Assembly (NCBI GenBank): GCA_002498455.1
Contig: DAHO01000052.1
Span: 25,527 to 87,802, forward strand
Source: Euryarchaeota archaeon UBA602
GTDB taxonomy: Archaea; Thermoplasmatota; Poseidoniia; Poseidoniales; Thalassarchaeaceae
Reading direction: 5' to 3'
Length of the DNA: 62,276 nucleotides
Below are positions 45,355 to 53,799 of this stretch, piece after piece. Position numbers and translations under genes: made by a program. The notes beneath the pieces were generated by a model that was not told the origin of the DNA, made no database searches, and saw nothing but the letters and a program-made list of their open reading frames with translations. Each line of letters opens with the position of its first letter. Within the stretch, counting starts at the first letter, position 1.

Positions 45355-46221
45355 TCAATGCGGCTCCGCGATTCCTTGAACCCACACAATGAACAGGTGG
45401 ATCAATATCAGTGATGTCACGATCACGGGCAATATAAACACATGCAGGAAATACATCCGAGTCACGGTTTGGTAAGTCAGGCTCGTCCCTCCAAACATTG
45501 CATTGGCCACCCATGGTCCGATGAGAGGAGTGCTGTTTGCCATGTTGATACCGATGGTTGCAGCGCCGAAGGCTAGACTGTCCCATGGCAACAAATATCC
45601 GGAGTAACCAAAGAAGATTACAAAAAACATGAGTGCGACCCCAATCAGCCAATTTAGTTCACGCGGATTCCGGTAAGCACCGGTGAAGTAGACTCTGCAC
45701 ATGTGCAAGAATACCGCGGCGACCATGAAATGTGTAGTCCAGTGGTGAATGGAACGGATGATGTATCCAAAGGGCAACTGGGTCATGATGAACTCCATGC
45801 TAGAGTAAGCTGGAGTGGGGTCGCCCTCTCCTCCAGGCACGTAATAGATGCCAAGGATTGTTCCCGTAATTACCAAGATGATGAAGGCGAGGAAGGAGAT
45901 GCCACCTAGACAATACAGGGGATACCAATACCAAATGATTCGTAATTTGTACTTCTCAGCATGAGTGAGGGGCATCTGTCGATGCATGCTGTGGTATGCA
46001 TCACGAGACATGGCCCAATAATCTTGGACACGGAATCGAGTATCAAGCCAAGAGAATGCCCAAAGGAATGTTTTCTCGACAAGTCCCAGTTTACCTGTGG
46101 ATTCTACTGCTCGAAGGATTTCTTTGCGAGGCATTTCCTCGTTCTCCTTACGCAATGTAAATGCCACGATGACCGTGATGACAGCAATAAAAAGTCCCAG
46201 TAACCAAACTTGTAACATCAT
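45355..46221 (-). CDS. Cytochrome b, N-terminal (b6-like) subunit
   Basis: Diheme membrane subunit of a bc/b6f-type complex; 288 residues. After an extra N-terminal helix (residues 3-22), four core helices carry the heme ligands RSIHHWTTHFMVAAVFLH and RMYFLHVFILPVIVTSLILIH (His pairs 14 residues apart). The quinone-site GYSGYLLPWDSLAFGA is conserved. The C-terminal half of cytochrome b is supplied by the next gene, as in b6/subunit IV systems. Confidence 0.95.
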   Translation of the reverse strand: MMLQVWLLGLFIAVITVIVAFTLRKENEEMPRKEILRAVESTGKLGLVEKTFLWAFSWLDTRFRVQDYWAMSRDAYHSMHRQMPLTHAEKYKLRIIWYWYPLYCLGGISFLAFIILVITGTILGIYYVPGGEGDPTPAYSSMEFIMTQLPFGYIIRSIHHWTTHFMVAAVFLHMCRVYFTGAYRNPRELNWLIGVALMFFVIFFGYSGYLLPWDSLAFGAATIGINMANSTPLIGPWVANAMFGGTSLTYQTVTRMYFLHVFILPVIVTSLILIHLFIVWVQGIAEPH

Positions 46222-46227
46222 TTCACC

Positions 46228-47100
46228 TCAATCGCAGAATGTGTACCACTCTTGGTACGTTGAAAGTCCCTTGATCACGTCATCTTCTACCGTGAATGGA
46301 ATCAAGGGCAGTCCTACAGGGGCGGGGCCACCCGTCAGGCGGACTCCGAAGTAGTCGAATGTCGACCCATTGCTTCGATTTCGATTTCGATTCTTCTCAA
46401 GCATTGTAGGGTCATAGCGAGATGAGTGGCAAATGCAGAACAATTTGTTGCCTCCTGCATCCACGCCACCCGGCAACCAAGTATCTGCAGTGAAGTCATT
46501 CGCAACCAACTGCCATCCGGGGATGCAACACAGATGTGGACATCGGCTAAACATCAATAGAATATTGTCATGGGGCTGGAGTGCTGTATCTGGACTTCCA
46601 TCCTCAAGGGTGACATCAAAAATTTCACGACCGTGTCCGATGAATGTTCCAGCTGCATCATAACCTTCGCCATATTGAATGCGAGGGATGCCTTCAGCGG
46701 GTGGTTTCGATTCATTTTCTTCATGAGGGATGTAGACGATATTCACGGGCATCCCACTCCATACACCTTGGGCACCAGACATTCCTGTCGAAGATTTGGC
46801 GGCTTCAGCTTCAAGGTGTGACTTTTGCATTTCTTGTTCATGGAGTGACCCATACCAGACGGTGTCTTCTTGCCCTTTTGGGACCCAATATTTGACACCC
46901 GTGTCTTCGCCACCGGTATCGGCTTGTCCCATTAGGAATGCTGCGAAGCCAACTGAACCTAGGCTAGCCATGGCGATGGCGCCGCCGGCTGCATTGAATG
47001 TGTACTTCATGAAGCGACGGCGATCGAGCATTGAACTATCATTCTCTGCTCCTGCATCCAGGGATCCTGGCGCGGGTCGGAGTCGAAATTGTCTAGCCAT
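46228..47100 (-). CDS. Rieske [2Fe-2S] protein, Tat-exported
   Basis: 290 residues from the ATG at 47100. A twin-arginine-type signal DRRRFMKYTF with a following hydrophobic segment anchors it. Rieske box 1 is CPHLCC and box 2 is CICHSSRYDP, each giving one Cys and one His ligand plus the disulfide cysteine. A long Asp/Glu-rich insert precedes box 1. It is followed directly by cytochrome b, confirming a quinol-oxidising complex. Confidence 0.94.
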   Translation of the reverse strand: MARQFRLRPAPGSLDAGAENDSSMLDRRRFMKYTFNAAGGAIAMASLGSVGFAAFLMGQADTGGEDTGVKYWVPKGQEDTVWYGSLHEQEMQKSHLEAEAAKSSTGMSGAQGVWSGMPVNIVYIPHEENESKPPAEGIPRIQYGEGYDAAGTFIGHGREIFDVTLEDGSPDTALQPHDNILLMFSRCPHLCCIPGWQLVANDFTADTWLPGGVDAGGNKLFCICHSSRYDPTMLEKNRNRNRSNGSTFDYFGVRLTGGPAPVGLPLIPFTVEDDVIKGLSTYQEWYTFCD

Positions 47101-47102
47101 AT

Positions 47103-47552
47103 TCACACCTTGTAATCCTTCCAACTGTTGGAGTCCTTCGGAGTAATGTACTTGTTTCGTCGATGTTTAACAATCAGTGTATCTGGCATCACCCATTTCA
47201 GGTAAACGATGCCCATGATAATGATGGTCGTCAACATCATCGCAAGGAAGAAAGAGAGCATTTGTTGGTCCCAGTGGTTGAACAGCCCATAAGCCAACCC
47301 TCCTGCCCAATAGATGGTCCAAAATAGTCCCCACACGAAGACGATTGTTACCAACCAAGTCGACGCACTGGGGGATATACTTGAGCGAACGATGGTCCCT
47401 GGCTCAGGCATATTGAATACACCATGGTCCACTGCAGTGATGTACTCTTCCTCAGTTAGGTTGACATCTTCCAAAGCAAATCTAGCATCCTCGAGACTCA
47501 CTTCGCCAGATTTAACCTGACGCAGTAACCGCATGACAATGTCTTCACTCAT
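47103..47552 (-). CDS. Small membrane subunit of the Rieske/cytochrome b operon
   Basis: 149 residues: an N-terminal soluble helical part with acidic pairs (LTEEEYI), two membrane helices (about 65-90 and 95-118) and a basic C-terminal tail. Its start overlaps the upstream gene stop (ATGA) and it lies 2 bp before the Rieske start. Position implies an accessory subunit; no known family seen. Confidence 0.7.
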   Translation of the reverse strand: MSEDIVMRLLRQVKSGEVSLEDARFALEDVNLTEEEYITAVDHGVFNMPEPGTIVRSSISPSASTWLVTIVFVWGLFWTIYWAGGLAYGLFNHWDQQMLSFFLAMMLTTIIIMGIVYLKWVMPDTLIVKHRRNKYITPKDSNSWKDYKV

Positions 47553-48364
47553 AGTTGGTCACCTCGTCGCAAGTGTTTCATCCGAAGACGGATTAGATTT
47601 GATCGCCCTTCATAGTGTCGACTGAATCCATATCGAAGGAAGAATCCACAAAACACAATCACGGCAACAACAGCACCGAATCCGAGTAGCCCCAACCAAT
47701 GGGCTCGGAATGGTGCCCCCATGTGGTGTAGGTCAACGTGTCCATGGTCTGCAGCCGGCGGGGCAACGTCTCCATTTCCTGCAAAGATGGTTCGCACCGT
47801 ACCGCTGTCGTCGCCTTCTCCCAACGAGAATGAAAGACGATTCCAAGCATCCCCTGTTGGAGCTCCATCTCCATTGACACTGTTGCCTGCCAACCAGAAT
47901 GTCACATCTCCACTGCCTGATTCGGGAGGAGTCCATGTGAACATCCATGCTCGATCACTCGGGTTGTTTCCAGCCTCAGTGTGTGTGAGTGTAAATTCAT
48001 CCTCTCCATTCTGCACCAAGTTTTCATATCCAGCCGCAGCGCCAAGTGCTCCGTCAGAGACGCGCATCGAGAATCCAGCCGATGCTGATCCGCCGATTTC
48101 AGGCCCTCCGATAATCTGGATTTTCATCGTATACACTTTCGTGGAATCATATTGGTAAGGGGCCTCAGCAACCATGACAGTGACGGAGTCATCTGGGGCA
48201 ATTTCATTACCAGAATGACACGTACATCCTGTCTTGGCAACATCTGTATCTCCTTCGGCTTCATTGCCATAAATTCCACCTGGGACGGCTTGAGATGAAC
48301 CGGCTACAAAAAGCAGCATCAGCAGACCGGTAAGGATGACGCGTGTCCGGAGGGATAGTGCCAA
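47549..48364 (-). CDS. Membrane-anchored CxCH protein with Reeler/choice-of-anchor-like domain
   Basis: 271 residues: signal peptide (1-26), a GCTCHSG motif near residue 47, a beta-sandwich domain (about 55-185) with the TWTPPESGSGDVTFWLAGNSVNGDG block, a His-rich stretch DHGHVDLHH, one transmembrane helix (about 223-245) and a basic tail. The domain recalls Reeler/choice-of-anchor-V proteins, which usually carry CxxCH (heme c); here the motif is CTCH, one residue shorter. As the first gene of the bc-like operon it may carry electrons outside the membrane, but heme attachment is doubtful. Confidence 0.7.
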   Translation of the reverse strand: MALSLRTRVILTGLLMLLFVAGSSQAVPGGIYGNEAEGDTDVAKTGCTCHSGNEIAPDDSVTVMVAEAPYQYDSTKVYTMKIQIIGGPEIGGSASAGFSMRVSDGALGAAAGYENLVQNGEDEFTLTHTEAGNNPSDRAWMFTWTPPESGSGDVTFWLAGNSVNGDGAPTGDAWNRLSFSLGEGDDSGTVRTIFAGNGDVAPPAADHGHVDLHHMGAPFRAHWLGLLGFGAVVAVIVFCGFFLRYGFSRHYEGRSNLIRLRMKHLRRGDQL

Positions 48365-48535
48365 GTTACCAAGCCTCGTAGGTGTCGCTCACCTACGGTG
48401 AGAACCGCCATGAACGACCAACATAAACCTTGCTTATTGGTGACATCAAAATCACCCGCAGTAAGTCGAATTTTCACTACTTAAATCAACGCACTACTCC
48501 GCAGTCCTGAATAGCCTAAAACTCCTCGCAGGGGC

Positions 48536-48841
48536 ATGTCAGAGCGAACTTGGGAGAATACGTACAACCTCACAGATGAGCAATTGTCGAATTTAGAGGA
48601 TGCTGAAGCCCTCATGGAACGCATGGATTTGACCGGTGCCGAGCGCCTGTTACTCTCAATGTTGGAAGAATCACCAGGGTGTATTCCAGTGCTATCCAAT
48701 CTCGGTTATCTATATGGTAAGCATCTGTCGGAATTTGAGGATGCAGTGAAGTATTATGATATGGTGCTGGAAATCGAGCCAGACAATGCATGGGCGAGGG
48801 ACGCTCGACGAAGATATTCGAGATACATTGGTCGCGATTAG
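48536..48841 (+). CDS. Small TPR-repeat protein
   Basis: 101 residues with about two TPR units: AEALMERMDLTGAERLLLSML and AVKYYDMVLEIEPDNAWA, the latter a textbook TPR second helix. No signal peptide. It begins a plus-strand pair with the FtsZ-like gene. TPRs mediate protein-protein contacts; a role with the FtsZ-like protein is possible but unproven. Confidence 0.75.
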   Translation: MSERTWENTYNLTDEQLSNLEDAEALMERMDLTGAERLLLSMLEESPGCIPVLSNLGYLYGKHLSEFEDAVKYYDMVLEIEPDNAWARDARRRYSRYIGRD

Positions 48842-48879
48842 TCAACAATCCTCATGTCCTCCCTTGTCCAGCGGGCATT

Positions 48880-49794
48880 ATGCAGGAGGGTGAACTGCTC
48901 ATCGCCGGTGTGGGCACACTGGGTTGTACTTGGGCAAAAGCGGCTCAAGCTCATGTTTCTGAGTGGGTAGATTTGGCACTTATTGACGCAGATAACTTCT
49001 CCATGGATGGCGTTCGACACGCCAATTGTTTGCTATTGGGTGACACTCCCTCCGAGGTAGGCTGTGCAGGCATGCCTCAATTGGCTGAGGCTCGGATGCG
49101 TTCTCTACAACCCATTGCTTCCCATTTTCTTGAGCAGGCCGAGTTGGTTCTGGTTCTGACTGGACTCGGTGGCGGCTCTGGCTCGGGTGCTGCAATTGAA
49201 TTCGCCCGACAAGCCTCCCAGTCCGGTTGCATGGTTATTGCAATCGCAGGAATGCCATTTGAGGCTCAATCTGAGCGCCAGAAAATCGCCGAAAAGGCAT
49301 TGATACGTCTGAAAGCAGTTTCCGATGTGTGTGTCGAACTCAGTCTAGATCGTATGGCGTGGCAGGCTCGAGAGAGAGGAGTGGATTGGCAGCAAGGATC
49401 TGCATGGGTCGAAGAGTTGTGTGAAGGATTAATGCGAACTTTGGCCAAGGTTGGTCTCATCAACTTAGATTTGATGGATTTACGCGCGATCGTCTCAAAA
49501 ACAGGGGCCTCTACTTTACTGGTCGCAGAGGGCCATTGTGACGAAGCCGACGAACTTTATCGACGTGCACGCTCATCTCCACTCGCGGCCCTATCTGTTG
49601 ATGGGGCAAAAGGCTGCTTGCTTCAAGTTGAGGGGGGCCCCCACATGACACTGAAACAGGTGGAGGGTGTCGCTAACGCATTCACTCAAGTTTTGTCACC
49701 GGATGCTCAAGTCATCATTGGCGCTAGGGTATCGCCGGAATTGGGTGACAGGATGCGTGTGGTGGCAGTGGTCAGTGGTTTACCGAAAGAGTAG
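48880..49794 (+). CDS. Divergent FtsZ/tubulin-like GTPase
   Basis: 304 residues from the ATG at 48880 (the open frame starts at 48790 but that overlaps the TPR gene). The tubulin signature loop is GLGGGSGSG (95-103), and the synergy (T7) loop is NLDLMD (195-200) with both catalytic acidic residues conserved. The N-terminal nucleotide loop is GVGTLGCTWA instead of the usual GGGGxG(C/T)NA. The segment after the signature loop (VIAIAGMPFEAQSERQKIAEKA) also follows FtsZ. The protein lacks the C-terminal FtsZ tail. It is therefore a non-canonical FtsZ-family member, more likely a regulatory or shape protein than the main division FtsZ. Confidence 0.85.
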   Translation: MQEGELLIAGVGTLGCTWAKAAQAHVSEWVDLALIDADNFSMDGVRHANCLLLGDTPSEVGCAGMPQLAEARMRSLQPIASHFLEQAELVLVLTGLGGGSGSGAAIEFARQASQSGCMVIAIAGMPFEAQSERQKIAEKALIRLKAVSDVCVELSLDRMAWQARERGVDWQQGSAWVEELCEGLMRTLAKVGLINLDLMDLRAIVSKTGASTLLVAEGHCDEADELYRRARSSPLAALSVDGAKGCLLQVEGGPHMTLKQVEGVANAFTQVLSPDAQVIIGARVSPELGDRMRVVAVVSGLPKE

Positions 49795-49796
49795 TC

Positions 49797-51122
49797 CTAT
49801 TCAACAAACCCATCGTCTTCAAGGACAGGGTCAGGAATTTCGACCAATTCAATGTCCGTGTCGAGATTTTGTTCTTCAGGTGTATCTTCGGTTCCATCGA
49901 CTTGTGATTCATCTGGCTCACCGTCTGCCTCAATCACTGAATACTCTTGACGAGCAGAATCCAACCATTGTTCTAGGCTCCCAATTCTCCAACTGTGGAT
50001 CATCAACATCGTGAATGCAGTAATCAAATGGCCAATGCCAATCGTTGTAGATACGCCCAATGTACCGATTGCACCCTCGGTCAACTTTGAACCAAGTACC
50101 GAAATCATGGCGATTGATCCCGAGTATGCCATGCCGAAGGAGAGGCCCCAAAACACTGCATTTTTTTCGTTAAACATCTTGAATCCACGCTGATGTGCCC
50201 CTTTGGCGAGACTCCAAATCGCGGCGATGACGGTAATAATCATCAATATGAATTCCTCTAGGATGAGGAACAGGCCCCAATCTTCGAACATGAATCTCCG
50301 TAAAGCACTCAACAAATGCCAAGTCACAAACAACTGCATGAACAGACCCCATGCGAATCCAAATGCAGCTGTATCCTTGCGTCTTGAATCGGCGATTCTG
50401 CCATCAGTGGTGCGCCAAAAAAGCAGAGCTTGGATTGCAACAGCAACCAACGCGAAGAGGATTGCACCTAACATGTCGATGAAACTCATCTCTTCAGTAC
50501 TGTTCGCCCCCGAGACGAGAATCCAGTAAGTGACAGCGGCGAAAACACCGATGATTGTCATGTGGATTGAAGTTGAAGTGAATCGCTTCGAATTACGCTC
50601 AATAGAGGCAATTTTTACAGCACGTCCCTGAACAAATATACGCAAACTGGTCGACAATGCTCGGCCTTGAGCAAAAGACCAAACCACAAACATCCCTGCA
50701 ATTGCAATTCCCCAATATATGGCTTGATCTTTGCCAGAGTCACTGGTGAGGTAAAGTGAAATCAACGTGAATGGGATTAATCCCAACATTAAGGGGGAAA
50801 TCCATGCGGAAACGATCCGGATGAAGTACAGAAGGATTTTCTCGAGGAATGTAGTTTTTTCCGGCAACGGTTGGAAATGACTGAATTTGTGAATGACATT
50901 CATTTCTTGCATCCAGGCGGTCAACGCATACCCGACAGAAAGCCCAATGAATCCTGCAATTCCGAGAGCAAATAAGGAATCGGAACTCGATGAAGAAATC
51001 ATGTAAAGGATAAATCCTGAAACACCAATCAAGATGACATGTGGTAGTGTAGAAGGATCGAGCAAATTTTTGACAACATCCGTGACGGTCGGAGTCTCGT
51101 CCAGCTCATCCACTTCATCCAT
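49797..51122 (-). CDS. Polytopic membrane protein of unknown function
   Basis: 441 residues from the ATG at 51122 (MDEVDELDETPTV). An acidic N-terminus precedes about ten hydrophobic helices; a C-terminal acidic tail (from about 400) is rich in Glu/Asp and Thr. No transporter or enzyme motif was recognised. It is convergent with the FtsZ-like gene (2-bp gap) and divergent from the RNase P gene. Confidence 0.65.
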   Translation of the reverse strand: MDEVDELDETPTVTDVVKNLLDPSTLPHVILIGVSGFILYMISSSSSDSLFALGIAGFIGLSVGYALTAWMQEMNVIHKFSHFQPLPEKTTFLEKILLYFIRIVSAWISPLMLGLIPFTLISLYLTSDSGKDQAIYWGIAIAGMFVVWSFAQGRALSTSLRIFVQGRAVKIASIERNSKRFTSTSIHMTIIGVFAAVTYWILVSGANSTEEMSFIDMLGAILFALVAVAIQALLFWRTTDGRIADSRRKDTAAFGFAWGLFMQLFVTWHLLSALRRFMFEDWGLFLILEEFILMIITVIAAIWSLAKGAHQRGFKMFNEKNAVFWGLSFGMAYSGSIAMISVLGSKLTEGAIGTLGVSTTIGIGHLITAFTMLMIHSWRIGSLEQWLDSARQEYSVIEADGEPDESQVDGTEDTPEEQNLDTDIELVEIPDPVLEDDGFVE

Positions 51123-51174
51123 CGAACACCGCGACGGTGCGAGGCCTGTTAAGTCCGACGCCTGTCGGGCTACC

Positions 51175-51459
51175 ATGGCGAAGCGATTGACGAAGGCGCT
51201 ACGCGGCAAGAGGCGCTGGATTGGCCTTCAGGTTTCAGATTGCAACTCACGAGATGAATTGGAGAAAGCGATTGAAGCCATCGCACCTTCCATTGAGTGG
51301 AAATTAACCGTCTTTGAAGGAGATAAGGCGATTCTAAACGTACGCCTTGAACATTTAGACGAGTGGAAATTGAATCTTGCTGATCCAGCGTCCAACATAT
51401 ATTCGGTTACAACTTCGGGTAAAATACGGCTGGTTAAGGAAAGAATGGGTCTTGATTAA
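51175..51459 (+). CDS. rnp2: Ribonuclease P protein component 2 (Pop5 family)
   Basis: 94 residues starting MAKRLTKALRGKRRWIGLQVS; the basic N-terminus followed by the RRWIGL strand, the SRDELEKAIE helix and the C-terminal TTSGKIRLVKERMGL strand match the Pop5/Rpp14-type fold. The length suits archaeal Pop5, which is usually 90-130 residues. The assignment rests on these patterns and is moderately sure. It forms a heterodimer with Rpp30 on the catalytic RNA in known archaea. Confidence 0.7.
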   Translation: MAKRLTKALRGKRRWIGLQVSDCNSRDELEKAIEAIAPSIEWKLTVFEGDKAILNVRLEHLDEWKLNLADPASNIYSVTTSGKIRLVKERMGLD

Positions 51460-51515
51460 TTTAACTATAGATTTTAAACACGTCTTTTTGCTGGATTTAA
51501 CATAGCCAAATTGAT

Positions 51516-52070
51516 GTGCCCAACCAACTTCGCCAATTCATGGGAGCCGGAGGTGATGCCCCCAGTGTTCCCATTTGGGACATGGCCGTTTTGATTGGTG
51601 CGACACTGTTCATTTCAACGGTCGTGATCTTGATTTGGACCCAACCAAATACATACAATCTCGATGGCAAAGAAGAAGTTCTTACGGTGCACACTGGGCT
51701 GTCACAAGCGGGATTGACGTTCGAATCAGCTTGCATTTCCAGTCCTGATTCAGATGCGAACACATCCTCATCGTGCCAAGATTTGTCAGTTTGGATTGTC
51801 TCACATGATGGGGCGGAAAGTTGGACTGGTGACTTGGACGATGCCGTCGAAATCGATTTGCTTGCAAACGGAGAATCTGAAAGCACTGTCAGTTTGAACG
51901 ATAAATTGGATTCGGGGGAATACCGATTGATTTTGGATGGCGAAGGTCAGTACACATTCGAAGTTACAGTTAACCGTACAATCCCGCATGAATTTGCACC
52001 TGCAATCCTCGGCTCAGTTCTTCTGATTTGGGGGATTTGGAGAAAGCAACAGGAAGAGGATGCAGCTTAA
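51516..52070 (+). CDS. Membrane protein with extracytoplasmic beta-domain
   Basis: 184 residues from a GTG start (ATG at 51540, MGAGGD, is an alternative). Two membrane helices (about 22-42 and 157-175) flank a ~110-residue extracytoplasmic domain with two Cys (about residues 74 and 88) that could form a disulfide. Short charged cytoplasmic tail. The stop overlaps the stop of the convergent fusion gene. No family recognised. Confidence 0.65.
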   Translation: MPNQLRQFMGAGGDAPSVPIWDMAVLIGATLFISTVVILIWTQPNTYNLDGKEEVLTVHTGLSQAGLTFESACISSPDSDANTSSSCQDLSVWIVSHDGAESWTGDLDDAVEIDLLANGESESTVSLNDKLDSGEYRLILDGEGQYTFEVTVNRTIPHEFAPAILGSVLLIWGIWRKQQEEDAA

Positions 52071-53533
52071 TCCCATTTCCATCCCCAATCTTCGCTCATT
52101 TGGTGGACTTGATTGATGCCTAACAGACCTCCTGCAGCATCAATTCCGAATGATCTTGGACTGCCTTCAGATAATGTCAACCGCATGTTGGCAAATACAG
52201 CACTCAGAATGTCTTCCTTTTTGGGCGGCTTGATGAATGGATGAAATTCCAATATAGAGGCGACCGATGCATGCAAGACGGGAATCAATTTCTCAACATC
52301 TACTCCAAACAGAACATCCCAGCCGATTGAATCGCTGATTTCGGGGACTGAATTCCGATTCAATCCGATTCCTAAGGCAATCCGGTTTTCTTGGCCTTTG
52401 CTACGACCCTGGGCCAAAATTCCGCATAGTTTGCCGACATTTCCCGACCTTCGGATCCATATGTCGTTGGGCCATTTGACTCTGACTCCCTGCTTTTCAA
52501 GTTTTGAAGTATGGGTCCATGAGTGCGTAGGTAAACCCTGATTCATGAAGGTCGAAAGCGTATCGATTACAGCGAGAGATGCTGCATATTGAATAAACTC
52601 AGGGCCCCACTCTATAGATTTTCTATGAAGTGCCCAACTACCCATAAAATTGCGCTCGGAACCAACCCACATGCGATTTCTATATCCTCGTCCCGCGGTT
52701 TGATTGCGTGTCGAGACAAGATCGCCTTGATTGACCGTATTTTTTTCCAGAATGATTTCGTTGGTCGATTCGCACGAATCTAGGCGTACAATCTCACCCT
52801 GCTCAAACGGTCTCCAACAAGCAATCGCAGTTAGCATTTCGTCTCCAACGGCCAATTTCGAGATATTTCGTGTGGCCCACCCTGCTCTTCTCCAGGTTGT
52901 GGGGATTCGTGTCCCCACGTGATTGGAACTGTGCACGAGATAAATCACACCTCCGGGATTCAAAATATGGGGGTTTTGCGTGAGGGCATCCAATAAGGCA
53001 ATGTCACCTTGTTGATCAATCATTGCAGAATCTTCTAGCGGCCCTAATTTCTGTCCTGGTTCTGGGTCCAGGTACGGTAAATTCCAAGCAATTAAGTCCA
53101 CACTTTCCGAAGGCATCCACTGATCAATATCTCCAGGTCCTCCCTCAAAGACTGAAATTTCACAACCCAATTCGTTTGCATTTCCTTTGGTTGTGGCTAC
53201 TGCTAAGGGATTGATATCACATGCCTTAACCCTCCAACCACGAAGCGAGCAGGAGATTGAGATTGCACCACTGCCGCATCCAATTTCCAGCATCCCTTTT
53301 CCTTCCCCGGAACCGTGCTCGGCGAGTACCTGGTCGAGCAATGTCGAATCCTCTCTCGGAGGGTACACCGTAGGTGCAATCCTCAATGTAATGTCTTCAT
53401 GCCCACAGGGTTTCCAGGTAATGACGCGCCCACTACCCTTGGAATATTCAACCTCACGTTCGATCGACAACAGCCCCGCACTCCCTCGTATATTGGGGGT
53501 CGGTGGGAGTCGAAATTGAAGTATATTCTCCAA
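52067..53533 (-). CDS. HemK-like methyltransferase fused to biotin-protein ligase
   Basis: 488 residues from a TTG start at 53533 (no in-frame ATG precedes the first domain). Residues about 30-245 are a class I SAM-dependent methyltransferase: VYPPREDSTLL, MLEIGCGSGAISI (SAM loop), and NLPYLDP at the catalytic motif where HemK/PrmC/Mtq2 have NPPY. Residues about 250-470 are a biotin-protein ligase: ESTNEI, QTAGRGYRNRMW (biotinyl-AMP loop), KWPNDIWI and GIGLN. The ligase would biotinylate the carrier at 34234-34761. The methyltransferase substrate could be a release-factor Gln or another protein residue. Both domains look intact, so the fusion is not an obvious pseudogene. Confidence 0.85.
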   Translation of the reverse strand: MENILQFRLPPTPNIRGSAGLLSIEREVEYSKGSGRVITWKPCGHEDITLRIAPTVYPPREDSTLLDQVLAEHGSGEGKGMLEIGCGSGAISISCSLRGWRVKACDINPLAVATTKGNANELGCEISVFEGGPGDIDQWMPSESVDLIAWNLPYLDPEPGQKLGPLEDSAMIDQQGDIALLDALTQNPHILNPGGVIYLVHSSNHVGTRIPTTWRRAGWATRNISKLAVGDEMLTAIACWRPFEQGEIVRLDSCESTNEIILEKNTVNQGDLVSTRNQTAGRGYRNRMWVGSERNFMGSWALHRKSIEWGPEFIQYAASLAVIDTLSTFMNQGLPTHSWTHTSKLEKQGVRVKWPNDIWIRRSGNVGKLCGILAQGRSKGQENRIALGIGLNRNSVPEISDSIGWDVLFGVDVEKLIPVLHASVASILEFHPFIKPPKKEDILSAVFANMRLTLSEGSPRSFGIDAAGGLLGINQVHQMSEDWGWKWD

Positions 53534-53673
53534 ACCTTTATCTCGAATTTAGCCTACCGAAATTTGCTAAGCGGGATTGTGATGGCTGGATGGAATGGAT
53601 TTCCGTAGGCATATTCCATGGCGTAACCCTTTTGAATACCCCCCCGGTCGGCGGGTGGCCCAGAGATAGCCAA

Positions 53674-53747
53674 GGGCTTGTAGCTTAGCTAGGTAGAGCG
53701 TCGGGCTTTTAACCCGATGGCCAGGGGTTCGAATCCCCTCAGGCCCG
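53674..53747 (+). tRNA. tRNA-Lys (anticodon TTT)
   Basis: Acceptor arms GGGCTTG and CAGGCCC pair with one G-T pair, the anticodon stem TCGGG/CCCGA encloses CTTTTAA (anticodon TTT), and the T-arm is AGGGGTTCGAATCCCCT. The 3' CCA is not encoded (the next bases are CTC), unlike the tRNA-Leu at 6441. Confidence 0.96.
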
Positions 53748-53799
53748 CTCTCTGGCTGGCTACGAGTCGGCCTGAAAGGGCAGAACGGGGGCAGAAATT

